Source: Zoogloea sp041917255 (GTDB lineage: Bacteria; Pseudomonadota; Gammaproteobacteria; Burkholderiales; Rhodocyclaceae). From it: DNA of 64,000 nucleotides. Below, piece by piece: positions 49,759 through 57,189 of this stretch. Where the stretch lies: assembly GCA_041917255.1 (NCBI GenBank), contig JAYRYA010000008.1, positions 62,001 to 126,000 of the forward strand, given 5' to 3'. Made by a program: the position numbers and the translations under genes. Under the pieces are notes generated by a model. That model saw nothing but the letters and a program-made list of their open reading frames with translations. It did no database searches and was not told the origin of the DNA. The stretch's first letter is position 1; the number at the start of each line of letters is the position of its first letter.

Positions 49759-50452
49759 CCAGCGAGCGGCTGCGACCGCAATTGAGGTTGGTGGGCAGGG
49801 CTTCGTCCATCATTTCGGGGCGGGGCAACTGAAGTGCAGCCATCTGTTCGATGAAGCTCTGGCGGTTGTGCCCCGTGAAACGTGGATTGCTCAGTTTCTC
49901 CTGGGCGATGCACGACACACGGGCGCCGCGGTAATCGTGGCCTGGGTAGACCAGAGTTTCGTCGGGGAGCGTGAATAGCCGCTCGGTGACGCTGTCGTAA
50001 AGCTGACCAGCGTCACCGCCCTGGAAATCGGTGCGGCCGCAGGCACCGATCAGCAGCGCATCGCCTGTGAAGATCCGATCGCGCCATTGATAGGTTACAC
50101 AGCCGGGTGTGTGGCCCGGTGTGGGGATGACGCGGATCACCTGGTTACCGAAGACGATGGTGTCACCGTCGCCGAGTAGCCGATCGGCGCAACCGGCGCC
50201 GCCTGATCGACCCATGGCGCTGCGGGCACCGGTAAGTTCGCGCAGGCCGGCCGAACCGGTGATGTGGTCGGCGTGGATATGGGTTTCGAGCACCCAGTCG
50301 AGCTGCAGCTCCTGCTCCTGAAGAAAACTGAGATAGGCGCCCAGGTGAGCCTTGACCGAATCGATGATCACGGCGTCACCGGTAACGGGATCGGCCAGCA
50401 GGTAGGTCAGCGTCGAACTGGCATCGTCGAAGAACTGGCGGAACAGAATCAT
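49742..50452 (-). CDS. MBL-fold persulfide dioxygenase (ETHE1-like)
   Basis: A 236-residue non-haem iron enzyme that oxidises glutathione persulfide to sulfite and glutathione. Metallo-beta-lactamase motif THIHADH at residues 57-63, GHTPGC, GDALLIGACGRTDFQ and PGHDYRG match ETHE1/PDO proteins, which use a single iron site rather than two zincs. ATG 50452 matches the family N-terminus (MILFRQFFDD), unlike the longer frame from 50536. It is 40 nt behind envZ and overlaps the globin gene. Confidence 0.92.
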   Translation of the reverse strand: MILFRQFFDDASSTLTYLLADPVTGDAVIIDSVKAHLGAYLSFLQEQELQLDWVLETHIHADHITGSAGLRELTGARSAMGRSGGAGCADRLLGDGDTIVFGNQVIRVIPTPGHTPGCVTYQWRDRIFTGDALLIGACGRTDFQGGDAGQLYDSVTERLFTLPDETLVYPGHDYRGARVSCIAQEKLSNPRFTGHNRQSFIEQMAALQLPRPEMMDEALPTNLNCGRSRSLDVHGA

Positions 50453-50492
50453 GGAATTTGCGCCATTAAGGTAGATTGCCTCGATTTTAGCT

Positions 50493-51842
50493 TCAACTTG
50501 AGACCTTTGGCGCAGGCTGGAGCAGGATATAGGCATCCAAACCGCCGCCGACGCGTGGGCTCAGCTGGAATTCGCCGGATTGCCCGCGAATGATCCGGTC
50601 CACGATGGCGAGACCAAGTCCCGAGCCTTTGGTGTTGCTGCGCGCGGCCTCCAGCCGTGTGAATGGGCGCTTGACGCGTTCGGTTTCCGACGCCGGGATG
50701 CCAGGTCCGCGGTCAAGGACATGGAGGACGGGATGGCCACCGAATACGCCGGCCTCCAACTCGGGTGGGCCACCTGCGTAGTTGAGCGCATTTTCGATCA
50801 GGTTGGTGATGGCTCTGCGCAGAGCCTGGGGCCGGGCAAGCGCTGCGGGAGCGCTGCTGCGCCTGACATCGATCAAGATACCGCGTCGCGCATACATGCC
50901 CGCCAGTTCGTCGGCGAGCTCTCCCAGATCCACATCGGTGAGCGCCTCACCGCCATCGATGCGGGAGAACTCCAGGAACTGTCCGATGATCCGGTCCATG
51001 TCCTCGATGTCGGAAACCATTGCATCCACGTCGGACGGATCGGCACCGCACATCTCCACGCCCAGGCGCAGGCGGGCAAGCGGTGTGCGAAGGTCGTGGG
51101 AGACGCCGGCGAGGATCAAGGCCCGGTCGGCGTCCAGCTGCTGGAGGTCGTTGGACATCTGGTTGAATGCGTGGGCGAGGTCGGCGACTTCGGCCGGGCC
51201 GCTTTCGGGAAGCTGCGGTGGGATCTCGCCCCGGCCGACGGTGCGGGCTGCGACAGCCATCGCCCTTAACGGGCGGTTCAGGCGCGAAACGATCACGTAG
51301 GCACCCAGCATCGCCAGGCTCAGTGCGGCAAGGCCCCACCACATCCATTCGCGGGCGTGGGGGCGGATGATCCGCTCGGCGGGCAACATCACCCAGAAGT
51401 CGTTGCGGTCGGCCGGGTCGTCGGCCTCGATCCGGAAGCTCACCCAGAAACCCGGCAGGCCTTCCCACGATGACGCGAAGCGGGTGTCGGCACCCAGTTG
51501 CATGCGCACGTCGGTCATCACCTGGCGCAGCACGGCGGTGTCTTCGAGCGGAGCGATCTTGTCCTGGGGCTCAGACGGGTAGATCCGGATGCCCTCGAGG
51601 GTGGCCAGATCCAGCAGCAGATCCTTGCGCAGGGCCGGGTCGGCATTGAGCAATGCTGTGCGGGTCAGGTTGATGATGCTGACCACGGTCTGCGCCGTCT
51701 GACGTGCCCGATTCTGCTGGTCGAAGTGGCTGAAGATGACGGACCACACCGTGACCGAGGCGAGCATCAGCACTGCCACCAGCAGGAAGATCCGCCACAG
51801 CAGGGAGCCGGGCAGGAGGGCGCGAGGGTGGAGCGATGACAC
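50493..51842 (-). CDS. envZ: EnvZ-like sensor histidine kinase
   Basis: Membrane sensor kinase of 449 residues. Two membrane helices (about 15-35 and 165-185) bracket a periplasmic sensor domain, followed by HAMP (about 185-240), the H-box GVSHDLRTPLARLRL, N-box NLIENALNYAG and G-box KGSGLGLAIVD. It phosphorylates OmpR, whose gene ends 9 nt upstream. The start is GTG 51842. Its order with OmpR and the DNA-binding partner suggests osmolarity or envelope signalling. Confidence 0.93.
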   Translation of the reverse strand: MSSLHPRALLPGSLLWRIFLLVAVLMLASVTVWSVIFSHFDQQNRARQTAQTVVSIINLTRTALLNADPALRKDLLLDLATLEGIRIYPSEPQDKIAPLEDTAVLRQVMTDVRMQLGADTRFASSWEGLPGFWVSFRIEADDPADRNDFWVMLPAERIIRPHAREWMWWGLAALSLAMLGAYVIVSRLNRPLRAMAVAARTVGRGEIPPQLPESGPAEVADLAHAFNQMSNDLQQLDADRALILAGVSHDLRTPLARLRLGVEMCGADPSDVDAMVSDIEDMDRIIGQFLEFSRIDGGEALTDVDLGELADELAGMYARRGILIDVRRSSAPAALARPQALRRAITNLIENALNYAGGPPELEAGVFGGHPVLHVLDRGPGIPASETERVKRPFTRLEAARSNTKGSGLGLAIVDRIIRGQSGEFQLSPRVGGGLDAYILLQPAPKVSS

Positions 51843-51851
51843 GGATCGGCG

Positions 51852-52583
51852 TTACTGGGCGGTGTGCTTGTTGCCGTCCGGCACGAAGACGTAGCCGAAG
51901 CCCCATACCGTCTGGATGTAGCGGGGCTTGCCGGGGTCTTCTTCGATCAATTTGCGCAGTCGGGATATCTGCACGTCGATGGATCGATCGAAGACGTCGT
52001 ATTCACGGCCCCGGGCGAGTTCCATCAGCCGATCACGGGACAGGGGCTGGCGCGGATGCAGCAGCAGCACTTTGAGCAGTGCGAATTCGCCGGTGGTGAG
52101 CAGGGTCTCCTCACCGTTTCGCACGAGCACCCGGGTGCCCAGCTGAACGACGATCTGGCCAAAGCGCACGTCTTCGTCTTCGGTTGCGGGAGCGCCCGGC
52201 GGGGTTTGAGGCTGGCGCCGAAGCACGGCGTGGATGCGGGCGACGAGCTCTCGGGGGTTGAAGGGCTTGGGCAAGTAGTCATCGGCGCCCATCTCGAGGC
52301 CAACGATGCGGTCCACATCGTCGCCCTTGGCAGTGAGCATCACGATGGGGATCGGGTTGTTGGTGCCGCGCAGGCGCCGGCATATCGACAGGCCGTCTTC
52401 GCCGGGGAGCATGAGATCGAGCACCATCAGGTCAAAGTGTTCGCGCAGGATGGCGCGATCCATCTGGGCGGCGTCGCTCACCGTCTTGACGGCAAAGCCC
52501 TGCTCGCTCAGGTAGCGCTTGAGAAGGTCCCGAAGGCGGAGGTCGTCATCGACGACCAGAATGCGATAGCTCTCTTTTTCCAT
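51852..52583 (-). CDS. ompR: OmpR-family response regulator
   Basis: A 243-residue regulator: receiver domain (about 8-120) with acidic pocket DDDLRLRDLL and phospho-aspartate in LDLMLPGEDG, and a winged-helix OmpR/PhoB DNA-binding domain (about 150-238, ending VWGFGYVFVPDG). Partner kinase envZ follows. The group ompR-envZ-persulfide dioxygenase-globin is close enough to be one transcript. A divergent control region (52,584-52,745) faces the small secreted protein gene. Confidence 0.94.
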   Translation of the reverse strand: MEKESYRILVVDDDLRLRDLLKRYLSEQGFAVKTVSDAAQMDRAILREHFDLMVLDLMLPGEDGLSICRRLRGTNNPIPIVMLTAKGDDVDRIVGLEMGADDYLPKPFNPRELVARIHAVLRRQPQTPPGAPATEDEDVRFGQIVVQLGTRVLVRNGEETLLTTGEFALLKVLLLHPRQPLSRDRLMELARGREYDVFDRSIDVQISRLRKLIEEDPGKPRYIQTVWGFGYVFVPDGNKHTAQ

Positions 52584-52745
52584 GAGCCGAATCCTAGCGC
52601 CTCACCCGTCCGGCCGCCAGACGGTCAGGTGGAGGCGGGTAAGCAAACGTAAGCCGGGATGAGGGTCTAACATCCTCTTACAAAGGTTGATTTCATTCCT
52701 CGGCGGGGCTGCCAGAATCAAATCGATCAGGTTAGGATTCAGCCC

Positions 52746-53069
52746 ATGGAACCTCGGAAGACATTGTCGAAACTGTACCTCTTCGGTCTCGTGCTGACGG
52801 GCGGCGTGGGGCTGGGTGCGGGCAGCGTCGCTTCGGCAGAGGGTGTCGAGCGGGCAGGCGCGTGGTTGCGTTCTTATGCCGGACCGTACGATCGCCAGGG
52901 GCAGATGCGTGACGCGCAGGGCCTTGTCCCGGATGGTCAGCAGCGTCGTCCGGATTCCGAAGACAGCCGTAATCCGCGGCGCTGGTCATCCGAGGAGCGC
53001 CGTCAGTTGCGTCACGATATCCACGAAGCCGGCCGTGATGTTTACGGCCCGATGCGTCGGCGCGATTAA
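52746..53069 (+). CDS. Small exported protein of unknown function
   Basis: A 107-residue protein with a signal peptide (cleavage after about Ala31, SVASAEG) and a charged C-terminal segment SSEERRQLRHDIHEAGRDVY. The latter recurs in small exported betaproteobacterial proteins, by recollection rather than search. No membrane segment or catalytic motif is seen. ATG 52746 lies divergent from ompR, whose system may regulate it. Confidence 0.7.
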   Translation: MEPRKTLSKLYLFGLVLTGGVGLGAGSVASAEGVERAGAWLRSYAGPYDRQGQMRDAQGLVPDGQQRRPDSEDSRNPRRWSSEERRQLRHDIHEAGRDVYGPMRRRD

Positions 53070-53114
53070 GCTTCGATCGCGCAACGCGGCTGCGGCTCGC
53101 CGTCCCGGAAACGG

Positions 53115-53120
53115 TAGAAT
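53115..53120 (+). promoter_or_regulatory. Possible -10 box for tsaB
   Basis: TAGAAT at 53,115-53,120, only 10 nt before the tsaB start, so the transcript would be nearly leaderless. No -35 consensus lies 17 nt upstream. Confidence 0.3.
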
Positions 53121-53129
53121 GCGCGGGCC

Positions 53130-53828
53130 ATGAAAATCCTCGCCATCGAAACTTCCACCGAAACCGCTTCCGTCGCCCTGCTCGACGGCGAACGTCTCAG
53201 CGAGCGGTCGGTTGCTGGTCGTCCCGGCCACTCCGAAACCCTCCTTCCCGAAATCCTTGCGCTGCTCGCCGACGCGGGCGCTACCCTGGCCGATCTGGAT
53301 GCCATTGCCTTTGGCGCTGGCCCTGGTGCATTCACCGGCCTGCGGTTGGCCTGCGGCGTGGTGCAGGGGCTGGCGATGGGGGCGGGTAAGCCGGTGGTAC
53401 CCGTGGGCACGCTGGAAGCGCTGGCGAGCCAGTGCGCAGATGATTCCGGCGCGATCTTCGTGGCCGTCGATGCACGCATGTCCGAGGTCTACTTTGCGGC
53501 CTACGAGCGCCGGGACGATCAGTTGGTGGAGTGCCTGGCGCCCGCCTGTGCGGCACCAGACGGGGTGCGGCTACCGGCCGAAGGCGAATGGTTCGGTTTC
53601 GGATCGGCCTTCAAGGCTTATGGCGATACGCTGGTGCCCGCCGTGGGTGAGCGCCTGACGGGCTTCGATGCGTCCCCGGTGCCGCTCGCTTCGAGCGTCG
53701 CCCGGCTGGCTGCGGTGCGTCTTGCCCGCGGCGAAACCATCGATGCGGCTCTGGCAGCGCCGCTTTACGTGCGCGACAAGGTTGCAATGACCACGGCCGA
53801 GCGCCTCGCCCGCGGTGGCAAGGCATGA
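53130..53828 (+). CDS. tsaB: tRNA threonylcarbamoyladenosine biosynthesis protein TsaB
   Basis: Non-catalytic partner of TsaD in the t6A37 tRNA-modification complex. The 232-residue ASKHA-fold protein opens with ILAIETSTETASVALL and contains SETLLPEILALLADAG, FGAGPGAFTGLRLACGVVQG and VDARMSEVYFA, all standard. The rimI gene follows with a 4-bp overlap; the pair tsaB-rimI is conserved across bacteria. Confidence 0.95.
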   Translation: MKILAIETSTETASVALLDGERLSERSVAGRPGHSETLLPEILALLADAGATLADLDAIAFGAGPGAFTGLRLACGVVQGLAMGAGKPVVPVGTLEALASQCADDSGAIFVAVDARMSEVYFAAYERRDDQLVECLAPACAAPDGVRLPAEGEWFGFGSAFKAYGDTLVPAVGERLTGFDASPVPLASSVARLAAVRLARGETIDAALAAPLYVRDKVAMTTAERLARGGKA

Positions 53829-54277
53829 CCGTTGGCGATTTCGGCTTCATGCCCATGCAGGAATCCGATCTGGCCTGGGTTGCCGCCCAGGACTGCTTGC
53901 TGTATCCGTTTCCTTGGTCGGAGGGCAATTTCTCCGATTCCCTGTCGGCCGGTTATGGTTGCTGGATGATGCTCGACGGCGTGGAGCCGGTGGGTTACGC
54001 GGTGCTGATGCGGGTGATCGACGAAGCTCACATACTCAATATCAGTGTGGTGGCGGATCGCCAGCGGGGCGGGCTGGGCCGTCGGCTCCTCGATCATCTG
54101 GCCAGCACTGCCCGCGGGGCGGGTGCGACGCAGCTTTATCTGGAAGTGCGCCCGTCCAACGCGGCGGCGCTGGCCTTGTATGCGCAAGCTGGCTTCGAGA
54201 CCATCGGGCGCCGCAAGGGCTACTACCCGGCAAAAGGCGGGCGGGAAGATGCGCTGGTGATGAGGCTGCCCCTGTGA
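53825..54277 (+). CDS. rimI: Ribosomal protein S18 alanine N-acetyltransferase RimI
   Basis: GNAT enzyme acetylating the N-terminal alanine of S18. The 150-residue protein has the acetyl-CoA loop VVADRQRGGLGRRLLDHLA and the RimI-type C-terminal part (YLEVRPSNAAALALYAQAGF, GRRKGYYP). Overlap with tsaB (ATGA) and with the uracil-DNA glycosylase gene (GTGA) shows a three-gene operon. Confidence 0.94.
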   Translation: MTVGDFGFMPMQESDLAWVAAQDCLLYPFPWSEGNFSDSLSAGYGCWMMLDGVEPVGYAVLMRVIDEAHILNISVVADRQRGGLGRRLLDHLASTARGAGATQLYLEVRPSNAAALALYAQAGFETIGRRKGYYPAKGGREDALVMRLPL

Positions 54278-55023
54278 ATCGACGCCGCGACGCGATTCTC
54301 CGGGAGATGGGGCTGGCGCCCTTGTGGCGGCTACGTGGGGTCGAGCGGGTCGAGGAGGCGCAACCCGAATCATCGGTGCCAGAGCCGGTCGTCCCCGCTC
54401 CGGTTGCTGCGCAGGCCCCGGTGCCTCAGCCAGCGCCGGCCGGCGATGTTGCCGGACTGGACTGGGATGATCTCGAAGCGCGCATCCGCGAGTGCGATGC
54501 CTGCGCCCTGTGCAAGCGGCGCAAACAGGCCGTGCCAGGCGTGGGCGACCGGCAGGCGGACTGGCTATTCGTAGGCGAGGGGCCGGGCGCCGAGGAAGAC
54601 GAGCGGGGCGAACCCTTTGTCGGTCAGGCCGGCAGGCTGCTCGACAACATGCTGGCAAGCATTGGCCTTGCGCGGGGCAACGATGTGTACATCGGCAACG
54701 CCGTCAAGTGCCGTCCGCCCAACAACCGCACGCCAGAAACCGATGAACTCGCGGCATGCTTCCCGTACCTGGAGCGCCAGATCGCACTGATCAAGCCACG
54801 GCTGATCGTTGCCCTCGGCCGTCCGGCGGCCCAGGCGCTGCTCAACCAGGAAGTTCGGATCGCTGCCGCGCGCGGGAAACTGTTCGAGTTTCGCGGCATT
54901 CCGGTGGTGGTGACATACCATCCGGCTTATCTGCTGCGTAATCTCTCTGACAAGGCCAAGGCTTGGGAGGATCTTTGTTTTGCCCGGGCAGCAATGAAAC
55001 GTTTGAAGGCCGCGCCAGTCTGA
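54274..55023 (+). CDS. Family 4 uracil-DNA glycosylase (iron-sulfur)
   Basis: Removes uracil from DNA. The 249-residue protein has the family 4 motifs GEGPGAEEDERGEPFVGQAG, NAVKCRPPNNRTP, ALGRPAAQALL and TYHPAYLLR, and cysteines in CDACALC plus KCRPP and a later CF for the [4Fe-4S] cluster. An alanine/proline-rich linker (about residues 28-62) precedes the domain. GTG 54274 was chosen since it overlaps the rimI stop; the longer frame upstream lies inside rimI. Confidence 0.92.
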   Translation: MNRRRDAILREMGLAPLWRLRGVERVEEAQPESSVPEPVVPAPVAAQAPVPQPAPAGDVAGLDWDDLEARIRECDACALCKRRKQAVPGVGDRQADWLFVGEGPGAEEDERGEPFVGQAGRLLDNMLASIGLARGNDVYIGNAVKCRPPNNRTPETDELAACFPYLERQIALIKPRLIVALGRPAAQALLNQEVRIAAARGKLFEFRGIPVVVTYHPAYLLRNLSDKAKAWEDLCFARAAMKRLKAAPV

Positions 55024-55077
55024 TTGCAAGAATTGATGGCGTCGGATGGGCGGTGCCTTGGGTTTATCCCGATTCGC

Positions 55078-55083
55078 TAGAAT
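55078..55083 (+). promoter_or_regulatory. Possible -10 box for lemA
   Basis: TAGAAT at 55,078-55,083, 49 nt before the lemA start, after the uracil-DNA glycosylase stop. No convincing -35 at the right distance (best partial match TGCCTT at 55,054-55,059). Confidence 0.35.
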
Positions 55084-55131
55084 GATTGATTCAGCTTTGG
55101 CTTCAGACATTTTTTCTGACGAGGACACACC

Positions 55132-55752
55132 ATGCGTATCAAGCTTTTCCTGTCGATGATCCTCTCGCTGCTGCTTTTATCGGGCTGCGGCTACAACCAG
55201 ATCCAGATTAACGACGAGGAGGTCAACGCGTCCTGGTCCGAGGTCCTCAACCAGTACAAGCGCCGGGCCGATCTGATCCCGAACCTCGTGCAGGTTGTCC
55301 AGGGCTACGCCTCCCACGAAAAGGAAGTGCTGACCCAGGTGACCGAGGCCCGTGCCAACGTGGCGGGCATGAAGGTCACACCGGAGCTGGTGAATGATCC
55401 GGAAGCCATGGCCAAATTCCAGAAGGCTCAGGGCGAACTCTCGGGTGCGCTGTCACGCCTGCTGGTGGTGAGCGAGAATTACCCCAACCTCAAGGCCGAC
55501 GCCAACTTCCGCGATCTGCAGGCCCAGCTCGAAGGCACAGAGAATCGCATCACCGTGGCCCGCAACCGCTACATCAAGGCCGTACAGGACTACAACGTGA
55601 CGGTGCGCACCTTCCCCAACAACCTTACCGCGATGGTGGTCGGCGCCAAGCCGAAGGCCAATTTCTCGGTGGAGAATGAAGCCGCCATCAGCGAAGCGCC
55701 CAAGGTCAACTTCGGCGCGCCGGCGGCTCCGGCCAAGCCGGCAGGTCAGTAA
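55132..55752 (+). CDS. lemA: LemA-family protein
   Basis: A 206-residue protein with an N-terminal hydrophobic lipoprotein-like segment ending in LLSGC (Cys near 16), then the LemA helical core (SWSEVLNQYKRRADLIPNL, VTEARANVAG, LQAQLEGTENRI, YNVTVRTFPNNL). Members are membrane-tethered proteins of unknown function, often with TPM/YgcG partners, as here. ATG 55132 follows GAGGA. Confidence 0.93.
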   Translation: MRIKLFLSMILSLLLLSGCGYNQIQINDEEVNASWSEVLNQYKRRADLIPNLVQVVQGYASHEKEVLTQVTEARANVAGMKVTPELVNDPEAMAKFQKAQGELSGALSRLLVVSENYPNLKADANFRDLQAQLEGTENRITVARNRYIKAVQDYNVTVRTFPNNLTAMVVGAKPKANFSVENEAAISEAPKVNFGAPAAPAKPAGQ

Positions 55753-55774
55753 GCCCGTCCAGGCGCATCCCACC

Positions 55775-56668
55775 GTGGCGCCGGTGCGCGTGATCGGATG
55801 GCTGGTCGGGCTGTGGCTTGGGCTTTTCGGGCTGGCCTTTGCCCAGGAGCTGCAGCCGGTTCCGGCGCTCAGCGCCCACGTCACCGACACCATCGGCCTG
55901 TTGCCAGAAGGGCGCAGGCAGGCGCTGGAGGTGCAGCTTGTCCAGCTTGAAAAGGACAAGGGCGCCCAGCTGGCGGTGCTCATCGTTTCCTCAACCCGAC
56001 CTGAACCCATCGAGTCCTACGCCCTGCGCGTGGCTGAGGCCTGGCGACTGGGGCGCAAGGGTGTCGACGATGGCGTGCTTTTCGTTGTCGCCCGGGACGA
56101 CCGGCGGATGCGCATCGAGGTTGGCTATGGGCTCGAAGGGGCGGTGCCGGATGCCATCGCCAAGCGGATCATCTCCGAGGTGGTGGCGCCGCGTTTCAAG
56201 GCGGGGGATTTTCCCGGTGGTGTGGAGGCCGGTGTCGCGGCACTGACAGCGCAGGTCAATGGCGAAACGTTGCCGGCACCCACCCCGAGTGCGGCTGGCG
56301 CCGAAGACCAGCAGATGGGGCTTGAGGAAGCTGTGGTGCTTGGCATCATCTTCACGCTCGTTGTGGGCAGTGTGTTGAAGGCGATCTTTGGCCGTTTGTT
56401 GGGTTCGACCATCGCCGCCGGGATCGTCGGGTTTGGCGCCTGGACGCTGACCAGCGTCGTTCTGGTCGGTGCGGTGGGCGCAGCGCTGGCGTTCGTCTTT
56501 TCGCTGGTTGCCGGCAGCGGCGGATCCGGACGCATCGGTGGCGGCGGCCCGCCGATTGGCGGTGGTGGCTTCGGTGGGCTTGGCGGTGGTTTCGGAGGCG
56601 GCCGCAGCGGCGGCTGGTCGGGTGGTGGTGGTGGTTTTGGTGGCGGCGGCGCGTCGGGAGAGTGGTAA
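55775..56668 (+). CDS. TPM-domain (YgcG-like) membrane protein
   Basis: A 297-residue protein: signal peptide (cleavage near FAQE, about residue 25), a TPM domain at about 35-165 (DTIGLLPEGRRQALEVQL, GRKGVDDGVLFVVARDDRRMRIEVGYGLEG), two membrane helices (about 190-240) and a glycine-rich tail (GGGGFGGLGGGFGGG). TPM proteins may act in membrane-protein quality control or photosystem-like repair. GTG 55775 gives a signal peptide directly behind lemA; GTGs at 55784 and 55790 are alternatives. Confidence 0.88.
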   Translation: MAPVRVIGWLVGLWLGLFGLAFAQELQPVPALSAHVTDTIGLLPEGRRQALEVQLVQLEKDKGAQLAVLIVSSTRPEPIESYALRVAEAWRLGRKGVDDGVLFVVARDDRRMRIEVGYGLEGAVPDAIAKRIISEVVAPRFKAGDFPGGVEAGVAALTAQVNGETLPAPTPSAAGAEDQQMGLEEAVVLGIIFTLVVGSVLKAIFGRLLGSTIAAGIVGFGAWTLTSVVLVGAVGAALAFVFSLVAGSGGSGRIGGGGPPIGGGGFGGLGGGFGGGRSGGWSGGGGGFGGGGASGEW

Positions 56669-57165
56669 TGCGGATCGGACGCATTCTTCGTCACCTTTTC
56701 ACGCCGTCATGGGTGCTCAGCCGAACGTTTACGTCGGAGGTCATGACTGCCATCGACGCGGCGGTTGCGGCATCGGAGGTGCGCCATCGTGGTGAGATCC
56801 GCTTTGCCGTGGAGGCAGGCCTGGAACTGTCTGACCTGCTGCGCGATGCCACGGCCCGGGCGCGGGCAGTGGAGGTTTTCTCACGTCTTCGGGTGTGGGA
56901 TACCGAGGAGAACACCGGGGTGCTGATCTACGTTCAGTGGCTGGACCACCGGGTGGAGATCGTCGCCGACCGCGGCATCGCCCGATGCGTGCCGCAGGCC
57001 GCCTGGGATGCGGTGTGCCGTACGATGGAGGCGGCCTTCCGTGACGGCCGTTTTGGCGAGGGATCGGTCGAGGCGGTGCGTGCGGTGGGCGATCTGCTCG
57101 CGGGGCCGTTCCCGGCCCGGCCCGACAACCCCGACGAACTGCCGAATCGCCCGGTTCTGCTTTGA
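56668..57165 (+). CDS. Second TPM-domain protein, short form
   Basis: A 165-residue TPM-domain protein without a clear signal peptide (MRIGRILRHLFTPSWVLSR, then EIRFAVEAGLELSDLL and GVLIYVQWLDHRVEIVADRG). The start ATG 56668 overlaps the previous stop (TAATG), so lemA and the two TPM genes form an operon. The pairing suggests the two TPM proteins act together. Ends 24 nt before the convergent kinase gene. Confidence 0.85.
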   Translation: MRIGRILRHLFTPSWVLSRTFTSEVMTAIDAAVAASEVRHRGEIRFAVEAGLELSDLLRDATARARAVEVFSRLRVWDTEENTGVLIYVQWLDHRVEIVADRGIARCVPQAAWDAVCRTMEAAFRDGRFGEGSVEAVRAVGDLLAGPFPARPDNPDELPNRPVLL

Positions 57166-57189
57166 GATCTGGGCCTGCGTGCGGTGGGT

